Source of the DNA: Volvariella volvacea V23
Lineage: Eukaryota; Basidiomycota; Agaricomycetes; Agaricales; Pluteaceae
Assembly (NCBI GenBank): GCA_000349905.1
Contig: KB722752.1
Span: 451,697 to 515,696 of the forward strand
Direction: 5' to 3'
Length of the DNA stretch: 64,000 nucleotides
The notes under the pieces are model-generated. The model made no database searches, was not told the DNA's origin, and saw only the letters and a program-made list of their open reading frames with translations. Numbering within the stretch: position 1 is the first letter of the stretch; every line of letters starts with the position of its first letter. The position numbers and the translations under genes were made by a program. Positions 24,060 through 35,385 of this stretch are shown piece by piece.

Positions 24060-24625
24060 TGTGTCCCGTTCTCTAGCCCACCATAGATGGAAATCATTGC
24101 CTGAGTACTGTACCTTCCCATGGTTTGAAGCATCGGCGAAACTATGGCGCTATCAGATTGTTCGACGAACTCCTGCCGAATTAGAGCAAGCTTTGGTTTA
24201 TGCCCGACTGGTTGGGAGGAACTAAGGCAGTACATCAATTGCCTAAATGCGTTTACTGGTCGAGAAAGTGTGTCGATGTTGAGGGAATATTGAACATGCA
24301 CTAGAAACGACAATTGAGCACTTGAATAAGATTGACGCAGGGTTTTCTGTGGGAATTGCTATGGGATTATGCTGAAGTTTTCCAGCGGAATCATATTGGA
24401 CAGACAAGGTACAAGCTTTGACCTGGAGAGAATTGGTATTTCCCCCTCGTCGTCTCACGCGTTGGACAGATTATCTTACGTGCTTCAGTGATGTAGTACA
24501 AGGGCTTTTTATACGATATAAAAGTCACAACATTCACGGACCAGTTCTTCGCAAAGGTATTATCTATGTACAGAGGGATAGGAGGGCAGCTGCAACTTTC
24601 AACCTTTCCCGAGGAAGATAGAGAG
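24060..24625 (+). pseudogene. Decayed partial copy of the F-box gene
   Basis: Fragments in several frames match the C-terminal third of the preceding gene in the same order. ALETTIEHLNKIDAGF corresponds to LPPETTIDQLDEVDARF, WTDKVQALTWRELV to SSDKMQALTWREFV, and PVLRKGIIYVQRDRRAA to SVVHKDIVYMPTDTRAY. Stops and frame changes separate them. This is a tandem duplication remnant without a promoter or F-box. Confidence 0.75.
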
Positions 24626-25522
24626 TTGCATGAATACCTCCTTCACATGCCCTTTGAGTTGATCCTCTCCCCGTCACTCGAGCAAATCTCTCTTCCACAC
24701 CGGATGATAGGGCGCCACGCAAGATTTAGAAGCACAGGCTCGAACGACGATACGCCCTTTCTGCCACCCCACCACACGCACGTCCAACAGCACACCCGAC
24801 TTTTTCCAGATCGGAGACGCAAGAAGACACAAACGGCGACGATGCCGAGGACACCAGCCATAAAGTGCCCAGATGGCACGCCCTGGCCTCTCAATGCCAA
24901 ACGCCAGCCTCCTCCATCCGCATCCGCGTCGGCTTCAGACTGCGCTTCCGCTCGTTCATCCCCCTTTTCACATACCCCACACTGCGCTGGCACCGACTGT
25001 CCGAAAGCATGATGGGCCACGCCGCTCTGAATCTAGAGACTACAAACACCACATATACCAGCACTCCCCCCCCCCCCCCCCCGGCCCCGATTAAATTGCC
25101 TGCGTAGCAAAAGCATTAAATCACACATACCCTAACCCAAGAAAGAAGAAAGAAAAAAAAAGGCAAGAGAAAAGAGCGTAAAGGAGCAAAGAGAGAGCTA
25201 CTGTATCATGCATGCATGTACACCATCAAGTCCGATAGAGAGCGACAAATCACAAGTCCGTCATGTGTAGCGTAGTGTAATGCAGTGTGGAGTAGAGTAG
25301 TGCGAGATGTAGAGTGTCCGGGTCTACAGTTCGATAACGGTCCATTAAGAAAGATGAGAGTCAAAAAGTCAAAAAAAAAAAGAGTCTAAAAACCCAAAAG
25401 TCATGGAGGGCATCGTCGAGCGTCAAATCAATCGCAATCACATGTCCAACGTATCCATCGTACAAGATCCGTTCCTCTCCCCACCTGCCTCTCCATCTCC
25501 GTCCCCCAACTCTCCGCAGGGC
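24626..25522. other. Intergenic region with low-complexity tracts
   Basis: It contains a C17 tract at about 25066-25082, purine-rich AAGAAAG tracts at 25140-25190 and AAAAAGTC repeats near 25355-25400. No supported gene; it probably includes the 3' UTR of the Gfd2-like gene on the minus strand. Confidence 0.5.
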
Positions 25523-27818
25523 TTACTTCCTCCCCGACACCGTCCCGTTCCCATTCGCACCACCAGGCGCAGGACCGCGCGAGCCCGTCCGCCCCACGCT
25601 TAGCATCGCAAACTCGCCCGCCAGATCGTTGCCCGACCCGTTCCCGTTTGCTGGTATCTGACCTTGTCCCTGACCTTGTCCCTGGCTCTGACTGTGGCTG
25701 AGCTGCAGATGAGAGGGAGAGGGAGGAAGCGGAGAGTGTGGATACGGCGAGAGCGGGACCTGGAACCCTGGCGAGATGGGTGATAAACCCATCGGCATTC
25801 CCATTCCCATCGGCACCCCCATCGGCATGCCCATCCCCATCGCTGGCATCCCCATAGGCATTCCCATTCCCATACCCATCGGCATGCCCATTGGCATGCC
25901 CATCCCTATGCCCACCGCAGGCACCGGCACCTGCTTGACGACCCCAAACACCTGCGTCCCCGCCGGCTCGAGCAGCATCTGCAGCGCGAACAGCGTCACG
26001 AACGCGTCGTTCCCCGAGTTGTGGAACACAACCGGGGGCAGCTGGACCGGCCCGCGTTTGATATAAGACTGCTGCTGTTGAGGAGAGGATGTGGGCGGGG
26101 AGGGCGTGCTCGAGCTCCTCAACAGCGGCGCCGAACTCGACGGCGCAAGCCCCGGCTGCTGTCCTCCCGCTCCCCCTGCTCCTGCTCCGGACCCCGACGA
26201 CCCCGAGTTCGAGGACGAGAGGGACCGCTTGGACGACCGGTGCCGCTCCTCCGGGTCCACGACGATCGGGTAGACGCTGAACGTGCGCAGGATCGTCTCG
26301 AGCGGGAGGATCGTCGCGCCGGGCACGCGCGGGCGCGCCGTTTTGGGGTCGATCATGCCCGGGCGCTGGGCGGAGGCGTGGAGGGCGCGTTCGTAGATGC
26401 CGAGGTCGAGGAGGAGGGTGTTGTGCGGGATTTCTGGTGTGTGGAGAACGAGTGGGGGGCGGGGTTAGGGTTGGTTTGGGAGTGAAAGAAGGGAGGGGGA
26501 CGTACTGATTTTCATGTCTTCCAGACGGGCGAGGTGCGTTTGCAGACCGTGTCCGACGAGGACGAGGGTGTTGGGCGTCGTCTCAGAGTCGGGCGTCGCA
26601 AAGGAACTGTCGACCATTCGGTTTAGCGAGATTGCGAGAGCGACAGCGCGCATATACGTGCCTTATGACGGCTTGGATGACTTGCGGGAGTTTGGCCTTG
26701 GGCACGAACTGGCTGTCGCCGAACTTTGTTCAAAGGGGGTTGAAAGGAGGGGACAAGGATTGGATTTGGGTTCGAGGATATCTCTAGGCTGGGCTCACCA
26801 TGTACTGTAGCATACACGATGGAATCCATGAGCTGGCTCGGCGGTGGGACGGGGTGGACGTACCTGCCAGGGGAAGGTTGGGACGAGCTTGTTGAAGACC
26901 TTGTCGACGTACTCGGAGACGACAAAGTGTCCTTTTCTGTTGCAACGATCAGCTCAGTCTCGTAAGCCAGCCGGGGTCATACCGATAATTGTTGTCCGGC
27001 ACCGGCGGCCAGCGGTTCATCCTACACGACGAGGAATAAGAACCCACGAAGAAAAGACAGCACCACCCGCCGGACTTACGCCTCGAGATGCCCACACCGC
27101 ACGGCCGCATACCCAAACTCCAGACAGCTCTTCTCGTTCCTCTCGCTCCACTCGAACGACAGCGCGAGGAAGGTCTTGTCCCGCTTGTCCCAGATCTCGC
27201 GTATCGACTTGGGCTCCCCTGCGCGCACGCGGGCGCGGAGGGCGGACAGGACGGCGGCGGGGAGGGTCGCGTGGAGCTTTCTGTAGGACTGCCAGTCGGA
27301 GATGTGGCGCAGGTGGCGGGCGGAGGTTTCGAACGGGGTGACTTGGAGCATGTTGGGTGCTTGTGGGAGGGTCTCGCCGAATCTGGTGTGTGGCGCAAGT
27401 CGAGAGGAGATGGCGGAGGGGGTTGATAAAGAGATGGGAGATGGAGGGGGGAGGACGTACCTGGTCTTGATCATCTTCAGAAACGCGCCGATGGACCCCA
27501 GCTTGGTGACGATGTGTGCTCTCCCCGTCCATGAGTCGGTGACGACGATGACGGGCCACGAAAATGTGAGGAACTCTTCAAAGGAGGAGAAGAGGAACCC
27601 CCAGGACCGGTCCCACCTGGGCCAGGATTTAGCGCCCGTGGGCCAATCTGGGTGATGGACGCACCAGGGGACGTTGTGGGTCTGAAAGTATCCAACATAG
27701 GCAGAGTAGACCTAGAAACGCAGCTGCAGTCACCGCTCCACGAGCCCGACAAACAACGACGAACCGAGTGCAGGTCGTACTCCCATCCCTTCGGGTCCAC
27801 AACGGTAAAGTCTGCCAT
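25523..27818 (-). CDS. Gfd2/YDR514C-like protein with DEDD exonuclease-type fold (599 aa)
   Basis: Nine exons (27765-27818, 27461-27711, 27080-27382, 26983-27021, 26864-26936, 26799-26804, 26662-26723, 26506-26606, 25523-26433) total 1800 nt. The fold resembles the C-terminal domain of yeast Gfd2 and YDR514C, an RNase-H-like 3'-5' exonuclease fold: FLALSFEWSERNEKSCLEFG, then LVLVGHGLQTHLARLED, then HNSGNDAFVTLFALQMLL. In active DEDD enzymes the first motif carries Asp-x-Glu and the second an Asp; here these positions read Ser-Phe-Glu and His, so activity is doubtful. The C-terminal 200 residues are low-complexity, with repeated MGMP units (about 25776-25920) and a QGQGQ stretch. Exon 6 has 6 nt (TACATG), and intron 26607-26661 starts with GC. 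It may be an mRNA-export or RNA-binding factor. Confidence 0.88.
25776..25922. repeat. Tandem MGMP-coding repeat
   Basis: Repeated units related to GGCATGCCCATC on the plus strand code for Met-Gly-Met-Pro runs in the last exon of the Gfd2-like gene. Such arrays commonly vary in length between strains. Confidence 0.7.
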
Positions 27819-28225
27819 CAACGCTCAAGGGAACAATGGGGTGGGTGAAAGAAAGGAAGCCTGTTCGTTTTCTTTTGACGGCAAGGGACTTTGTGCGTCG
27901 TGGCAAAAAAATGATGGACGAAAGGGGCTCCTGGGCTAGGAGGAAAGTACGCGGGCAGGGCCAGGCGGAGCTGATCGCCTGCCATCTCCGTCGTCCTTCA
28001 GACGCTCTGCCAGGCCTGCCACCTCGCGGCGTCTGCTCCCCGCATGCCCCAGCAGCGCAGCAGCCCTCGTCGCGCACCCTCGGCTCTGCCCCGCCAACGG
28101 AGCTGCACGACACCCGTCAAACTCAATGACAAAGCTACCCAAGGGTCCCCCTGCCCCTGTCAAACCCCATTTTCAACGCCGCCTTCACACCAAAAAGACT
28201 GTCACCTCCCACAGATGCAAAACGC
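27819..28225. other. 5' flank of the Gfd2-like gene
   Basis: GC-rich sequence between the Gfd2-like start and the tRNA. I see no gene. Confidence 0.45.
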
Positions 28226-28311
28226 TCCGACCTGCCTGGTTCGAACAGGCGACATCAAGATGACAGGTTAGCCTTTACAGTCTTGCGCTCTTCCAACTGA
28301 GCTAAGGTCGG
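28226..28311 (-). tRNA. tRNA-Tyr (GTA) with a 13-nt intron
   Basis: On the minus strand the acceptor stem CCGACCT pairs with AGGTCGG, followed by discriminator A at 28226. The D arm is GCTC/GAGC. The anticodon stem CAAGA/TCTTG encloses CTGTAAA with anticodon GTA. The T arm is GCCTG-TTCGAAC-CAGGC. A 13-nt insertion (28261-28273) sits between the anticodon loop and the 3' strand of the stem, the usual place for a nuclear tRNA intron. Confidence 0.94.
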
Positions 28312-28405
28312 ATGCCCGTCGTCGGCGTTTGCGCCCTACGTGTAGGGAGGTCGGGTTGTTGATGCGGTGGTCAACTACAATACCGATGGACCGCCTGTCT
28401 CAAAA

Positions 28406-28650
28406 GTTACGTTTGTTGAGCCTCGCGCAAGGGAAACACGCAGGTGGACTAGCACGACGGACGCGCGTCGTCTAGCCGGTGGTCTCGGGAGGTAGCGTTG
28501 TTTGTCTTTGCTTGTCAGCAGCCTCCACGAGGACCTGCCCAGTCCTAGCCATATTTAGTTCGAGCACCTGCGTGCACCTGGAGTGTTGGAGCTCAAACCG
28601 CCACGTTTCCACTACCTCACTGCTTCCGCGAGTACGGTGCAGATTAGAGA
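28406..28650. repeat. Interspersed repeat 1, copy A
   Basis: Similar over its length to 35981-36237: both start GTTACGTTTGTTGA and end near CTTCCGCGAGTACGG. This copy ends about 20 nt before the TATA box of gene N1, so it may be a duplicated promoter region. Confidence 0.8.
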
Positions 28651-28672
28651 CGCTGGACACACAATGAAGAAA

Positions 28673-28680
28673 TATAAAAA
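28673..28680 (+). promoter_or_regulatory. TATA box of gene N1
   Basis: TATAAAAA lies about 76 nt upstream of the ATG at 28756. Confidence 0.6.
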
Positions 28681-28755
28681 GACGCCTTTGTGTTTACTTG
28701 TCATTATTGATTAAACCATACGAAATCATACTCTCCTCTTATTCGCAAACTCGTA

Positions 28756-29891
28756 ATGAACTCATTAATCAGGTTTCCAGGTGAGTTTTCAAAGCTCACT
28801 CTATGGAGGGATACAAGCAATCGCGACAGGGGTCCGGATAAAGCAGAACCCTTGTGTAAACGTGACGGAGGAACTCCTCGGATATCTTCGTTCAGGTAAG
28901 CAGGTTGTAACGGCTACACTGACTCATCCGCCGACCCTTGATCGCTATTCGGACTAGCGACCGACAAAACGCCGATCCATGATAAAAGTGGTCGTCAAAC
29001 GGGCGATATCACCCATCTCTGTGGGCACTCCTTGATTACAACTATTCGCTGATTCGATAGAGCCTCACCGGTGCAACAGGTCTCCCAATAACCGTAATAG
29101 AGAAGCGCTACCGTGATGGAACAATAGCATCTCTCAGTATTGGAGCCAATGCCAACCCCACCTCTATAGGGTGAGCATCTACCTCCATCGTCGATATCCA
29201 AAGCAGTAACCCTGATCTCTCTTAGCAAGCAACCAAGCATACCATTCCAGTGGATGAAGTACCCCAACATCACAGGTCAGTTCAGATCACCCAATCCAGC
29301 CCGCACGAAAGTGTAACAACTAGACATACACAGTGAGCAGGTGTACAAAGGGTCCAAAGGCGAGACATAGCCCCAATGGCGACATATTCAACACAGACAC
29401 TAAACTGAGTGAGTGCTAGAACTCGACGTGTTGTACAGCCACGTGCGCTCAGTTCCGGCTTCTAGCTTGGGCGCAATACATCGAGCGGTACAATCGGCTG
29501 CACCCACCTCCCCCTCCCCCTTCCGGTCCTGCTCCTCCCCTCCCAAAAAGCACAGCCCCGACCCCCGCCCAGTCTCCGTTGTCTCCTTTGAATTTGAGCC
29601 TCAATGATCCATTCCACGCTGTGATAGGCCCCGGTAAGCACAGGACTCTATCTACTCCGTTTTTCGATATCTTACACTCGAACGAACGCATCTTGTGCTA
29701 CAGCACCTGGGGTGCATGTCGCAGATCAATCTCAAGCACAATGGCCGGAGAAATCTCCGATCAAGCGCCGACATTCAGTTGGAGATGTCTCTAGCCCTCT
29801 CCTCTTTAACACCCAGCGCATTCGACAAGTCCCGGTCGTGCATCATGCTGTCATCGACAGAGAACGCACTTCAGACGCTGGCTCCGCTTAA
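28756..29891 (+). CDS. N1, unknown protein of 239 aa with Pro-rich centre
   Basis: Eight exons (28756-28780, 28830-28895, 28958-28987, 29080-29170, 29226-29275, 29334-29408, 29439-29633, 29704-29891) sum to 720 nt. Most junctions are phase 1, and four internal exons are multiples of three (66, 30, 75, 195), so exon skipping would keep the frame. Protein-like islands are CVNVTEELLGYLRS, LPITVIEKRYRDGTIASLSI, PFQWMKYPNITVSRCTKG and FRLLAWAQYIERYNRLHPPP. The last opens a Pro-rich linker, and the C-terminus is basic and polar. There is no signal peptide or membrane span. I do not recognise a family. It is the first of a string of short genes (N1, P0, P0b, P1, P2) built mostly from phase-1 exons. 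Confidence 0.65.
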
Positions 29892-31158
29892 TCTAGACGG
29901 CATAGACGTACACACACCCGTAGCTGTTCTGTACTTTGTCTACTATTCATCGCGCCAAATATCAGCGCCATCGAGTTCTGGAATGGTATCCCCCCAAAAT
30001 CCGTTGTACTCGAGGGATCGAACCTTTCTCCCGGCAACCTTCGAAGGGTCGCGCTGCACGAATTCCTGCCGCAGCTCGACGTTCCAGGCGCGCAACAGTT
30101 TTTATTGGCTTTGGAACGCTTGACCCTCGGTGGCATTGGAATTCGGATGCGTGACACGACGATTGGTCTCTGGGGTACACGTCACGCTTGGGCAATACGC
30201 TGGGGGTACTTTCATACAGACCGTTCGTGGCATCTGATTTGGCCCCGAGTTAAAGCGTGCTTTGCTTCACCCCAGATGTATATATGCGTAAATTACACAA
30301 GTTGTGTGAGCGCCTCGTGGTATGTACAGCGCTTTCCTGAATTTTAGGGTGGTTGTTACTTCTGTGATTTATAAGCTCTGTAGGCATCTGGTGTGCATTA
30401 GACGAGTGGAGTTGCAGACGCCACGTTGTGAGCCGTGCATTCGCCGAGAGACAGCGTCAAGTGGCTACAGTGGGTTCACAGCCCACCGAGACCACTGGCA
30501 AACTCGTTGATTCGCTCGTGTTTCCACGTCCATTGTTGACATGAAAATTTATAAGGACTTGCATATGCTCGCTTCGAGGCGCGCACATTGCTACATCCAG
30601 TCGTCGTCTCCACGACAACCGGATGCCACGATTGGGTCTCTGTGGGCTTGCACGAGCACCTGGGCGGCGTGTATGTTGCAACCTAACGCAGCGCTGTTCG
30701 GACTCTACTCTCAGTGCGTGTGGCGCTATATCGCCGTTTATTGAGTGATAAACGTGTACTGTTGTGTTGGCGTAGTTTGCTTTAAAACTCCATCAATAGT
30801 AGATGTAGGCTTGAGCTCTATTATGACGTTGTGCAGCACTCATAAAGAATTACTGCTAGTCTTTCTCCCCCACATAGGATGCTACTACCATCCCTTTGGC
30901 GTTCCTTGGGGCCGTGAGTAAACTCCGGTCTCGTTATGCACGTAAGTTGGTTTGTCTCACGGTTTGTCTCACTGAAAAGACGTAGAGCTGGTCCATTCAG
31001 CGTCAATTGTGGCGCCGTTGAATCAAAGCTCGAGTGGCCCAAATTTCTTTCATCATCTGCACATTCACGCCCTATGCTAATACTTGTTCAGGAGATGCGG
31101 TGATCCACAGTCTTGGTTATAAGTTACAATCAGAATATCGTATGAAGACTCAAGTCTA
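29892..31158. other. Intergenic region with repeat 3
   Basis: Apart from repeat 3 copy A I find no gene. Open frames of up to 142 codons at 29695-30123 overlap the end of N1 and look random. Confidence 0.45.
30253..30620. repeat. Interspersed repeat 3, copy A
   Basis: A diverged match to 40803-41233. Shared blocks include CATTCGCCGAG, GCTACAGTGGGTTCAC and a region of ACATGAAAATTTATAAGG type. It lies upstream of gene P0, as the other copy lies upstream of P3. Confidence 0.65.
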
Positions 31159-31688
31159 ATGAATCGCTGGTATACCAATCTTCCGGTTTTGACGTAAGAA
31201 GCGAGCCCCTAAGTGTGATTCATAATGCTGATATGCTTTGTCTTGCGTGTGCAGCCAGAACTACAATTTTGAGTTGGGAATGTACTGTAAGGTTCGCTTC
31301 ATCTGTTTAGTCGAATAGATATTTAACGTTTGATTCTGTGTCTTCCTTCAGCCACGCAGGGAGCGCATCCTAATGATATTGACCCTTCCCTGTTGCTCCG
31401 TGGGCAAAATACCGGTATGTCCTCCTACATTTATTATTCACACTCAGACTATTATTTCGACGCATAGGTACAAACTTCAATGCAGAATTGGGTCAATTAG
31501 TTGCATGTGAGGATGTAGCAGTGAACAATGCGAACACTGGTGAGGGAGATTCGGATTCCTTCTTAACTGGTGACGAGACTGGGTTACCCACAGGTGATGT
31601 GGTGCCTATATATAAGGGTCCTCCATACCCTCCACGATGGATTTGGAACACGCAGACGCTGAGTAGCTGTATGCGGTCTCAAATTTAA
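31159..31688 (+). CDS. P0, unknown small protein (116 aa)
   Basis: Four exons (31159-31193, 31255-31286, 31352-31414, 31468-31688) sum to 351 nt with good GT-AG sites. The protein is rich in Asn, Gly and Asp (QNYNFELGMYSTQGAHPND, GTNFNAELGQLVACED, VAVNNANTGEGDSDSFLTGD) and ends in a short aromatic, Pro-containing tail. It has no membrane segment. Short phase-1 exons and Asn/Gly richness resemble P1 and P2 nearby. I recognise no family. Confidence 0.55.
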
Positions 31689-32054
31689 GAGTATATGCCC
31701 TGCTAGATTGTCGTATCTGCCTCCGTGTATATCTATCAGTTTCTCCACGTTTCTATTGCATCTCTTTGTAATAGAACACGTGTTTGACTCGTGTCATTTT
31801 TTGCAAGTAAGGGCACAAAATACTGCGTAAAGGGATTGGTCGATTCTTATTTTCCAAGCCGTACTGCCTTGAATAATTCCGATGCATAAATTTGTACATG
31901 TTGCCTCCCAGAGCTGGTATACCCAATAAACATTTCCGTTTGCTTGAGTGCATGGATTTTACTCAATATCACTCGTAGCACCTCAATCTCTGCGCTACGA
32001 CACCCAACCTCATGAGGTTGTTGTCCCGATTTGCTTTGGTCTTTAATTAAGATA
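31689..32054. other. 3' flank between P0 and the Fic gene
   Basis: Converging 3' ends; I see no gene or repeat. Confidence 0.45.
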
Positions 32055-33695
32055 TTATCCCAAAGACTTTATCGTGTCGAGAACTTCTTTCATATCCCAT
32101 AAAATGCATTCAATCAATGCAGAATGATCACCATCATACGCCTAATAACATTAAAAAGCGCTCGTGTAGAGGAATAAAAGCATCAGTGCTCACTGCATTA
32201 ATCCCATCAAAGTAATCTGCTCTACGAGCAAAAGAAATCGACATAGGAGGATACCCATTCATCAATAGGGGTATTGAAGCTATCATCCGTGCTATTCGTC
32301 CATTTCCATCCTAAGTAAAGTGGGTTGACGAGTCAGGAGATTGCTTCATGATTGGATTGTGTTAGCATACCTCAAAAGGGTGACACCTTGCTAGGAGTAA
32401 GTGCAACCAACTGGCAACTGCAACTGGGTTTTCCTCAGATACGATGTATGGCTACAATAGCCAGGTGTAAGATATGGTGGTTGCGCCAACAGCAATCACG
32501 TACTTTTGCTACTGCGCATATATATTCCAGCTCCTTATCGACTTCAGGGAATGGACAAAACTGAATTGCCCGAGAACCGGCAATGATCACCGTCTTCCAT
32601 GTTGCGGTACGTGTTTCCCCTGGTGCGATGTAGTGGAATCCACCAGGAAATCTGCAGGTGACCATTAATCGTGCGTGAACTGCGCATATTGTTGCTTTGT
32701 TTAGCATGCACGATTGCTGAGCCAATTGGTAAACGAGCTCGTATGCCTAGAGATTACTTGAATGTTATGTGAAAATCTAATCGTACAAAAGCTCACAGCA
32801 AGTGTACCTTTAAGAATATTCCTTATCTTGACAGGGTCCTTATGGGTACTGTCAGGGAGAATTTCTACGTTTCCTTGTTCGATGCCATTGTCAATAATAC
32901 CTCTTGCAGACTATGGAAATGAGCGAATACATCCACCTGAACAAATTGCTACATACCTCTTCCGTAAGATGGAATATTCCTTCAACTTGGTTGGTTTCAA
33001 TAGCGAACATCCTCAAGTACTTGTCTCTCTCCGAGTCCGTACATAGTCTCCACTGCTTTACGATATGCTCTTGCTGCGTCGCCAGGGGTAACTTGTTACA
33101 GTCTTTAGGGAAAGGGTACTGGCTTGTAGGTTTCCACTTTTGATGATATGAAACTGGAAGCAATTAATCTGTTAGTGTCTGATTGTGAGTAAGGATTACT
33201 ACTTCGTTCCGACTGTGTCAGGATGCGAAGAGCATCTGTCTCGGTTTGAGAGGTGAGCCTTGGAATGATGCGATTGAGGATTGCGTCGGAGAGTCCCATT
33301 GCCTTCAATGTGTCTTGTGCCTATAATAATGTGAGCATTTTGTGTGTGTTTGACATCACGGTGATACCTTGTGCCATTGACGAAGGGCAAGCATGTTGGC
33401 TTTGGGTATCGCAAGCAAATTAGCTAGCTGCGCCATAAAAAATGGATGAGAGTATCTTTTAACCATCTCTTCATACACTGGAATCATTATGGACAAGTCA
33501 ATGCCACAATTGCGGTTAAGTTGGTGCAAGCGCTCGAAATCGTCAGGGCTGACAACTCCTGTACCCGGTATGTTCTGCGCTCATTTAGTTTTGAAAATAG
33601 GCCATGGCGCAAATGAGTACCTGTAAGATGGGCAGTGCGTACAGGCCAAGAGGCATAACAGTAAGGTGATGGCGGTGGGTGGCAACTTTGAGCAT
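32055..33695 (-). CDS. Fic (Fido) domain protein 1 (406 aa)
   Basis: Predicted AMPylating enzyme or related nucleotidyl or phosphocholine transferase. Nine exons (33621-33695, 33368-33574, 33203-33320, 32957-33153, 32797-32910, 32504-32746, 32371-32433, 32194-32310, 32055-32141) sum to 1221 nt. The Fic motif HPFEDGNGR lies at residues about 336-344 with the catalytic His and the phosphate-binding GNGR intact, followed by MIASIPLLMNGYPPMSISF. An upstream helix reads MFAIETNQVEGIF (about 182-194). It matches the auto-inhibitory helix of Fic proteins by position and by its Glu, although the usual Ser/Thr-x3-Glu-Gly/Asn pattern is altered. The first 130 residues are helical, TPR-like in feel but unassigned. 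It is transcribed away from a related gene at 33.9 kb. Introns rule out a recent bacterial import. Confidence 0.9.
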
Positions 33696-33925
33696 CGCTG
33701 GAATGAATGGGTCATCGCATCACGTGAGTATTTATTGCACCCCACCTACGCCACTTTGCCACTGCTAGTGCGCCGCTTGCTTTCACGTATTTTAAGCTTG
33801 AATAACTCTTGCACCCACCCATACCCAACCATGAACTATCCAAATTATTCCTCCCCACTCCTCACGGTGAAGTCATTTTTATCTCCACTCGACAAACCCT
33901 AACAAGCCTGTAGAACGTGCCCGAA
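33696..33925. promoter_or_regulatory. Shared promoter of the divergent Fic pair
   Basis: Only 230 nt separate the two start codons. It contains a palindromic CACGTG at 33721-33726, a possible bHLH site. No TATA box is clear on either side. Confidence 0.5.
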
Positions 33926-35385
33926 ATGCTCAAAGAAGATACATCAGAGTTGGAGGGAGTGGCCGCGCAGGGAGATCTCGTCGCACTCGTCAAATTATAT
34001 GAGAGACTCACCAAAGACTATCAAAGTCATCCTTACTTTACTACAAGGCTTGCAGGACTATTTTCCGAGATGGACGCCAAGCCACTCGCCCTTATTTATT
34101 ATCGGGAGGTAAGTACTATAACTGTCACCACTTCCACATTAAAATCATACACTGCCTAAAGGCAAATCAAGTGTTACACGAAATGGGCGACGAAGATAGT
34201 GTCCTTCAGTCGATTCTTTTGCAATTCTCAATAGAGATGCAGGATGTAGTTAACGCAAATGCGTCGGTATGGCGAGCTGGTAAATTGACGTCTCCACCAA
34301 CTTAAATTCATTGCCTCCTAAATACACGAAGATATCCTCACACAGTGGTCTGAGTTCAAAAGCAAATCTTCGCTCGCCTATGGAAGCTACCTACAAAAGT
34401 TTGCTATCGAGACAAATCACTTGGAAAGCATATTCCTCCTTACAGATGGGGTCTGTTATTTTCTTTTTATAGGATCTGTAAGCTTACCATTCTACATATA
34501 GTCCACCGAAGACCTTGTTCGCCGTGGTATAGTTGAAGGAGTCGTCGATTATCAAGCTGAAAGCTTGATTAAGGACCCGGCTAAAATCAAAAGCATAATC
34601 AACGATACCATGGCTGTACATTTGCAGCTTCCTGATTTTCCCTTACTTATACCTCCCAAGTCATACGAAATCGTGCGCAACATCGTCAATCACAGAACCC
34701 CACTCAATCAGGAGCTACTTTGTCTCATCCACGCTAAATTAATGTATACGTGTAGATTTTCTGAAGTCGACTCAAATCCTCCTATCAGATGCATCGCGTC
34801 AGGAAAGACACGCACTGCTACTCGCGATACTGTGGTCATTGGAGTGACACAGCGTATTCAATGCTGCGCTCATGAAGAGGTGGATAAGGAGCTTGATTAC
34901 ATCTTCAGGGTGACCAACGTATGTACATGTTATATCCGGAGAGAGTCGTGAATGCAGCTCTAATAACCATAGGATCGAATTGCGGAGCCCAACTTGAATC
35001 CCTTTGCCGCTGCAAGCTGGATCCATACAGTTTTGGTTCGTTGCCACCCGTTTGAAGTGCGTCATGCAGCTCGCGTTTCGATTCGCAGTGTTAATATAAC
35101 CATCAGGATGGAAATGGAAGAATAACGCGGCTCATCTCTTCCATTCCGCTCATAATGCAAGGTTATCCGCCGATATCCATATCGCTTTCCCAGCGTAGGA
35201 GTTATTACGATTCACTTAACGCGGTAAGCTCCACAACAAACTGGACATGTTCCCTCGCTTATGACTACGATTCGACTCAGGCATATTATGGCAATTATTC
35301 TATGCTGATCGACTGCATTATGGTGGGAATGAAAGAGACAATCGAATCAGTGAAACAAACGCTGAGCAGTTCGTCTTCTCATTAG
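33926..35385 (+). CDS. Fic (Fido) domain protein 2 (365 aa)
   Basis: Eight exons (33926-34108, 34162-34279, 34332-34450, 34502-34615, 34661-34918, 34973-35056, 35107-35223, 35281-35385) sum to 1098 nt. The active-site loop HPFEDGNGR is at residues about 289-297, followed by LISSIPLIMQGYPPISISLS. The inhibitory-type helix KFAIETNHLESIF precedes it by some 160 residues, as in the partner gene. Exon lengths of 114 and 117 nt are identical to those of Fic 1, so the two are paralogues that arose by an inverted duplication. The N-terminal part (LVALVKLYERLTKDYQSHP) is shorter and different. The donor of exon 3 (GTCTGT) is unusual. Both catalytic loops are intact, so both proteins may be active. Confidence 0.9.

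Noticed and set aside
24643..25020. A 125-codon minus-strand frame with a hydrophobic stretch.
   Set aside because: Composition looks random, there are no splice or start signals, and it overlaps plus-strand frames of equal quality.
26021..26485. Long plus-strand frames across the Gfd2-like gene.
   Set aside because: They are shadows of the minus-strand exon, produced by its GC-rich low-complexity codons.
32055..35385. Bacterial-type Fic toxin-antitoxin pair acquired by transfer.
   Set aside because: Both genes are split by many fungal-style introns and are paralogues of each other, not a toxin plus a small antitoxin.
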